A program made the position numbers and the translations under genes. This document shows, piece after piece, positions 63,955 to 64,000 of a DNA stretch of 64,000 nucleotides. Within the stretch, counting starts at the first letter, position 1, and every line of letters begins with the position of its first letter. This DNA is from Bacteroidales bacterium (GTDB lineage Bacteria > Bacteroidota > Bacteroidia > Bacteroidales > UBA1715): contig JAFXAU010000003.1 of assembly GCA_017516865.1 (NCBI GenBank), forward strand, positions 199,909-263,908. The letters are read 5' to 3'. The notes under the pieces are model-generated. The model was not told where the DNA came from. It ran no database searches and worked only from the letters and a program-made list of their open reading frames with translations.

Positions 63955-63989
63955 AAAAACAAAAACGGCCGACAATCCCCTTGCCAGCC
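63955..63989 (-). terminator. Terminator of a gene beyond the window edge
   Basis: On the minus strand GGCTGGCA pairs with TGTCGGCC (two G-T pairs) around a 7-base loop, followed by GTTTTTGTTTTT. It would end transcription from a gene right of the window and isolates the palindromic array as its own unit. Confidence 0.55.
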
Positions 63990-64000
63990 GCACTCAACTT

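Overview
The window looks like a chromosome segment of an AT-rich member of Bacteroidota, most likely order Bacteroidales and probably an uncultured lineage. The evidence is a type IX secretion (T9SS) pair porU-porV, an exported protein with a T9SS type-A C-terminal sorting domain, Bacteroidota-style -7 boxes (TAnnTTTG) ahead of several genes, few recognisable Shine-Dalgarno sites, a Bacteroidota-type HtpG and large SecA, and proteins typical of the phylum (DUF1573, DUF2279, DUF3109, fused SpmA/SpmB-like).

The left part (1 to about 36.1 kb) is mostly core genome. A tightly packed plus-strand run holds a truncated membrane protein, rbfA, a methyltransferase, a LolC/E-like permease, cvpA-like and ybaK-like genes, and a voltage-gated potassium channel. 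Then come porU, porV and ispF. A minus-strand block follows with a short UvrA paralogue, an LTA-synthase-like sulfatase, DUF2279, DUF3109, mannose-6-phosphate isomerase and ribBA. Next are an SDR-ALDH pair, secA, DUF1573, a geranylgeranyl-reductase-like flavoprotein, an SpmAB-like membrane protein, a receiver-like membrane protein, htpG, tRNA-Asp, an exported rhodanese, a decayed sigma-70 region-4 fragment, tRNA-Arg, proS, a Ser/Thr/Arg-repeat lipoprotein and a FadL-like porin.

From about 36.1 to 42.1 kb the window becomes accessory: a 1081-residue T9SS substrate and an AAA ATPase sit between intergenic stretches full of dispersed polypyrimidine repeats and hairpins. From 63.2 kb down to 42.1 kb runs a minus-strand surface-polysaccharide locus. 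It holds a Wzt-like ABC ATPase, an FkbM methyltransferase, a DegT aminotransferase, a PDDEXK (DUF1016) nuclease gene, a hexapeptide acyltransferase, gmd-fcl for GDP-L-fucose, five glycosyltransferases (four GT2/GT32 and one GT4), an AT3 acyltransferase, a GT-D-like protein, an MBOAT/SGNH/FkbH-HAD acylation module and a second LTA-synthase-like sulfatase. Together they plausibly make, decorate and export a fucose-containing glycan, perhaps the lipid-linked glycan used for T9SS cargo attachment or a capsule. The Wzm permease partner is not in the window.

The most unusual signals are these. (1) Two different short palindromic repeat arrays each lie on the 5' side of an ATPase gene, one at each border of the polysaccharide locus: three 14-bp units at 41865-41906, apparently on the promoter of an AAA ATPase, and five units of 17 bp at a 32-33 bp period at 63799-63946, next to a 5'-truncated DUF4143-type ATPase. 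(2) Two 27-bp relics encoding the first nine codons of a WbqC-like protein (MKLAIMQPY / MKLATVQPY) flank the DUF1016 nuclease gene, which suggests the nuclease gene replaced or interrupted wbqC. (3) A sigma-70 region-4 fragment lies between two tRNA genes. All functional statements come from reading motifs by eye; no database search was run.
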